From contig CAZZKE010000012.1 in assembly GCA_964655005.1 (NCBI GenBank), forward strand, positions 1-55,646: a DNA stretch of 55,646 nucleotides, in the 5' to 3' direction. Below the pieces are notes generated by a model, which had not been told where the DNA came from, ran no database searches, and was given only the letters and a program-made list of their open reading frames with translations. Numbering within the stretch: the stretch's first letter is position 1; each line of letters opens with the position of its first letter. A program made the translations under genes and the position numbers. Source of the DNA: CAZZKE01 sp964655005. GTDB lineage: Bacteria; Pseudomonadota; Alphaproteobacteria; Rhodospirillales; JABHCV01. Below are positions 52,722-55,646 of this stretch, piece by piece.

Positions 52722-52737
52722 ATCGTTCCGTTCTCCC

Positions 52738-53841
52738 TCAATCAATACGGGTCATGAACGAGCCCTGGGCCTTGATCGGCAGGTAACGCTCATAAAACCT
52801 GCGATGATTGGCTTCTGGGTCGACATCCTTGAAAACCTCCGGATGCAGCGCCTTGGCCAGATATTGCAGGAATGCGTAGTCATACAGGGTGCGCGCGCCG
52901 CCGTGGTAAAGGGCCAGCACCCGGCGCGACTTGACCGCATCCAGACCGGCCCATCCCGGTCGTTTTAAATAGCTGGCGAGGCGAGCCCTGGTTTCCTTGG
53001 GGTCGACGCCGAAGCCCATCAGCACCGCCTTGTCGTTCTTCACCCAGAAGGAGCCCGGAATCAGGATCAGCTCCGGGTTTTCGGAAATCACATATTCAGG
53101 GTTCAGGGGGCCCCACCGTTCGACCTTGCCGTCGGCGATATTCCGGCCACCCGCCAAATCGATGACGCCGCCCCACATATAGCCCTTGCCGTAGGAATTG
53201 CCGTATTCCCCGGCCCCCTTGTTGCCGATTTCGACGTAGACCCGTTTGGCTGTGTCGTCCGCCCTGGCGACACGGGCGATCACATCTTCGACGGCGGCCT
53301 TGTATTCATCGGCCAGTTTTCTGGCTCGCTGTCCGGTTCCCATGATTTTGCCGATAACCATGGTACTTTTGACATGGGTGGCGATGGTTTGGGCGTTATA
53401 ATCGACCACTACCACCGGAATGCCGGCGGCTTCCAGACGATCCACGGTTTCACCCAGGGCCCGGAATTGCCAGGCGGCGATCAGCGCCACATCGGGGCGG
53501 AGAGAAACCGCCAGTTCCAGGTTTAGCGCGGCGCTGTCGGTGCCGCCCACGTCGGCCAGGGTTTCGATTCTGGGAATCACCGCCGAATAGGCTTTCCATT
53601 GCGAATTACGCCAGTCGTGCCAGGCCGGTTTGCTGATGCCGATCACCCGGTCATAGGCGCCGGGCCCGACGATGGCCAGAAAGTCTTCGAAATAGAAACC
53701 CAGCAATACCCGCTGGGCCGGCGCCGCAAGCACCCTTTCGCGTCCAAGAACATCCGTCACCCTGATTTCCGCCCTGGCGTAACCGCCAAACAGGGAAGCC
53801 GCCAGCGCGACCCCCCAAATGATAATTGTCTTCGCCTTCAT
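52738..53841 (-). CDS. ABC importer substrate-binding protein (FhuD/BtuF type)
   Basis: The periplasmic receptor of the importer, 367 residues from the ATG at 53841 with GGAG 9 bases upstream. A signal peptide ends near GGYARAE. The two lobes are joined by a long helix as in class III receptors (IPVVVVDYNAQTIATHVKST). The N-terminal VTDVLGRERVLAAPAQRVLL is typical of iron-complex and cobalamin receptors. The ligand could be a siderophore, heme or cobalamin; no TonB receptor or cobalamin riboswitch is visible to decide. A 6-base AT dyad (53907-53926) lies upstream. Confidence 0.88.
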   Translation of the reverse strand: MKAKTIIIWGVALAASLFGGYARAEIRVTDVLGRERVLAAPAQRVLLGFYFEDFLAIVGPGAYDRVIGISKPAWHDWRNSQWKAYSAVIPRIETLADVGGTDSAALNLELAVSLRPDVALIAAWQFRALGETVDRLEAAGIPVVVVDYNAQTIATHVKSTMVIGKIMGTGQRARKLADEYKAAVEDVIARVARADDTAKRVYVEIGNKGAGEYGNSYGKGYMWGGVIDLAGGRNIADGKVERWGPLNPEYVISENPELILIPGSFWVKNDKAVLMGFGVDPKETRARLASYLKRPGWAGLDAVKSRRVLALYHGGARTLYDYAFLQYLAKALHPEVFKDVDPEANHRRFYERYLPIKAQGSFMTRID

Positions 53842-54026
53842 TGTTCCGATCTCCAATTGATGCGATGGACCTTCCGGGGCTTTTGCCCGGGAGTCCTTCG
53901 CCAATTATTTTTGATTCGGGAAAAATCGTTTTCCCCATTTTATTCACGCACCGCAAACCGACCGCCGATGCCCCCCATTCGATGATGGCGGGGCAATAAG
54001 TGGAAGTTCTGCGGTCTTTTCAGGAA

Positions 54027-54485
54027 TTAAATGGACGAAACGGGAGGCGCTCGCGACCCCAGGGGGCTATGCGAGAAAGTGGCGACGCTTTGGTCGGCTT
54101 CGCAGGATACCGGCAGTTGGATAACTGTGTAATCGTACGCCGAGGTTACGGTTGCGGTCGCGGGGGTTGAAAGTATGGGGTGACTGAACGGCTGGCAAAA
54201 TGCGCAGTAACCGTCATCAATATTTTTGGTCGGCGCCGGTTCGCCATTTGCGCCAAGACGAATGAACTTGAGCCCGTTCGGGGTGCAGATAACCAGCACA
54301 TCCCCGTTTTCCGTTCGCGGGAAGGCGTTACTGACGGCCCCGGAAGCCATGCTGGGAAAGGCAATGGCCGAAAGTATGTTAAGAAACAGCGTGGTGACGA
54401 CGATCCACGAGGCCAGCCTCGGCGGCCGATGCCTTGCCGGTCGCGGCAGCGTTCCTTCCGCTGATTTGTCACGCCGAGACGCCAT
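54027..54485 (-). CDS. DUF2946-like exported protein
   Basis: A 152-residue protein with a basic N-terminus, a membrane or signal segment (ASWIVVTTLFLNILSAIAFP) and then ICTPNGLKFIRL and YCAFC. The Cys-x(n)-CxxC arrangement matches DUF2946, small proteins often seen near copper or cobalamin/iron transport genes. Upstream GGGGGA may be the ribosome binding site. It lies 185 bases before the importer's binding-protein gene on the same strand, so a shared role in metal handling is plausible but inferred. Confidence 0.7.
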   Translation of the reverse strand: MASRRDKSAEGTLPRPARHRPPRLASWIVVTTLFLNILSAIAFPSMASGAVSNAFPRTENGDVLVICTPNGLKFIRLGANGEPAPTKNIDDGYCAFCQPFSHPILSTPATATVTSAYDYTVIQLPVSCEADQSVATFSHSPLGSRAPPVSSI

Positions 54486-54632
54486 GGATGTTTGTTCCCC
54501 CAGTGCCGTTTATACTGAATGAATTCAGATTCACCGCCTTGACCGGTATCAAGTCCGTAAAATGGCTTCATACCATCCGTATGGATATTTATCGGTGCTC
54601 GTTGGTATAATCCGGCCTCGGTTCGAAACGGA

Positions 54633-54658
54633 AACGGCGGCCCTTGCGAGCCGCCGTT
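54633..54658 (-). terminator. Possible terminator after the PEP-CTERM gene
   Basis: A 9-bp GC-rich stem (54633-54641 with 54650-54658, arms aacggcggc and gccgccgtt) with an 8-base loop lies 26 bases after the stop of the minus-strand gene at 54685. On that strand the following TTTCCGTTT is only weakly T-rich, so efficiency is uncertain. Confidence 0.5.
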
Positions 54659-54684
54659 CGTTTGAAATTACCGCCGGTCGCCGT

Positions 54685-55512
54685 TCAGGCGGCGGCCTGT
54701 TTCCGTTTGCGCCGCGCCACCGCGCCAAGGCCGATTAAACCGGACAGGAACAAGGGCAGGGCCGGCGGGATCGGCACCGCCGATACGTTGATATCGATGC
54801 TGGTGGAAACGACAGGACCGGAGGTGTCGCCGTTAAAAGCGTTCAGACGGATCGTATAGATGCCGGCGACATTCGGATTAAAGGATGCAAGCTGGGCCAA
54901 GAAAAAGCCATCAGTACTCTCATTGAAAAATTCGTAGTTCCAGGAATTCTGGGCGACATTGTTAGTGGCGATCAGGTTCGCATATTCGGGGTTGCTGCCG
55001 GCCTCAACACCGGCGCCGGCACCCGTCGCATTAGTCCCGATCGAGTGGTCGGCAAAAGGCACGTTGATCGGGTCGAAAATCGTGCCGAAGTCGGTGCCGG
55101 CCCCCGGATCGCCGTCAATTTCTATCGTATAGTCGAGATCGGCCAGATTGTAGTTGCTGGTGCCGTTCCAATTGGTGTTGATCGACCATTCGAAGCTCCA
55201 CACCGGGGTGGTCGGCGAGCCGGGATCCCAGCTAAATCCAGTGGGAGGGGTGCCGCCCTGGAACGAATAGCTGCCGTCACCGTTGGAGTTGTAGGTGCCT
55301 TCGGGCAGGTTGCTTGAATTAAAGCGCAGCTTGCCGCGCAGGCCTATTTCGATACCGCTGGCCCGGTCCACGGTGAAGGCGCCATTACCGATGCCGGTGC
55401 CCATAATAATCCCCGGCGTGACGTTATCGTCGAAGGTGGTGGTGGCGTGTGCGGTGGACGCGGCCACCGTCACGGCGGCGGCGGCGATTACCCATAAATA
55501 CCTGTTTGTCAT
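54685..55512 (-). CDS. Exported protein with VPLPA/PEP-CTERM-type sorting tail
   Basis: A 275-residue protein with a signal peptide (YLWVIAAAAVTVAASTAHA) and a C-terminal sorting signal VPIPPALPLFLSGLIGLGAV followed by ARRKRKQ. The mature part is beta-rich, Asn/Gly/Ser/Thr-rich and acidic, as in many PEP-CTERM surface proteins; no enzyme motif is seen. The ATG at 55512 is preceded by GGAGG about 12 bases upstream. It is a second such protein in the window, unlinked to the first, consistent with a genome-wide exosortase system whose genes are elsewhere. Confidence 0.8.
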   Translation of the reverse strand: MTNRYLWVIAAAAVTVAASTAHATTTFDDNVTPGIIMGTGIGNGAFTVDRASGIEIGLRGKLRFNSSNLPEGTYNSNGDGSYSFQGGTPPTGFSWDPGSPTTPVWSFEWSINTNWNGTSNYNLADLDYTIEIDGDPGAGTDFGTIFDPINVPFADHSIGTNATGAGAGVEAGSNPEYANLIATNNVAQNSWNYEFFNESTDGFFLAQLASFNPNVAGIYTIRLNAFNGDTSGPVVSTSIDINVSAVPIPPALPLFLSGLIGLGAVARRKRKQAAA

Positions 55513-55646
55513 AGTAGATACCCCTCCATTGTCTTGTTCTGATTTGATTCTGATTAAAACTCCACACGCGCATCAATATCAGAGAAACATGACAGGTTCC
55601 TGACGAGTCGGAATTTATTTTTTTTCAACCCCGGGACAGGCTCTAG

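Noticed and set aside
53842..54026. Cobalamin riboswitch upstream of the ABC receptor
   Set aside because: I looked for a B12-box-like segment (GCCACTG) and found none in the 185-base leader.
54601..54660. GGTTCGAAAC resembling a tRNA T-loop
   Set aside because: No acceptor or anticodon stem can be formed around it, and the following sequence forms the terminator-like hairpin instead.

Overview
This window reads as chromosomal DNA of a GC-rich alphaproteobacterium, probably of the Rhodospirillales or a neighbouring order. That is inferred from gene content and order: the end of a dcw cluster (ftsZ-lpxC-bamD-recN-ligA), an rplY-pth-ychF block, a petABC bc1 operon, a glycine-cleavage operon with split P-protein, UbiK- and YbjN-type proteins, a DUF6111 gene beside cca, and proteins with VPLPA/PEP-CTERM tails. 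Nearly all of it is coding and no intergenic stretch exceeds 300 bases. There is no tRNA, rRNA, CRISPR array, phage or transposase. A run of 100 N at 19581-19680 is flanked on both sides by the same 55 bases. I read it as an assembly join: collapsing it restores one intact gene.

Layout. 1-7026 (+): cell division, lipid A, outer-membrane assembly, recombination and ligase genes. 7015-8853 (-): proC with a YbjN-like gene, then ubiK. 8854-9001: a divergent promoter pair whose two 17-bp spacers each hold one arm of a perfect 12-bp inverted repeat. 9002-15804 (+): hldD, lgt, a MidA-type methyltransferase, pgeF, a creatinase-like M24 protein, a lipoprotein with an internal duplication, and prs. 15822-21332: a divergently transcribed LysR regulator facing a five-gene unit (PEBP-like periplasmic protein, isocitrate-lyase/PEP-mutase family lyase, TRAP transporter dctPQM). 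This is a self-contained uptake and cleavage module for an unknown organic acid. 21468-23828 (+): rplY-pth-ychF. 23840-26567: DUF2059, GFA, an exported FKBP-rhodanese fusion and two PaaI thioesterases.

26769-30850 (+): methionine salvage (mtnP, mtnA) coupled to a PilZ protein, then a VPLPA-CTERM protein and a VOC protein that seems to lack a normal start codon. 30825-35436 (-): an MFS carrier, then petABC followed by an EthD-like gene. 35628-38788: trmL convergent with a cca-DUF6111-NUDIX-DUF1285 unit. 38865-45530 (+): a tightly coupled MoxR-DUF58-DUF4159-membrane protein operon, followed by a small conserved protein. 46027-50716 (-): gcvT-gcvH-gcvPA-gcvPB behind a tandem glycine riboswitch. 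50826-54485 (-): an iron-complex/cobalamin-type ABC importer with a strong hairpin between the binding-protein and permease genes, and a DUF2946 protein. 54685-55512 (-): a second VPLPA/PEP-CTERM protein.

Most of the window is housekeeping. The least explained parts are the LysR/PEBP/lyase/TRAP module, the MoxR-DUF58-DUF4159 operon, the FKBP-rhodanese fusion, the duplicated-domain lipoprotein and the ubiK/hldD promoter architecture. Nothing here is clearly a new defence or mobile system.
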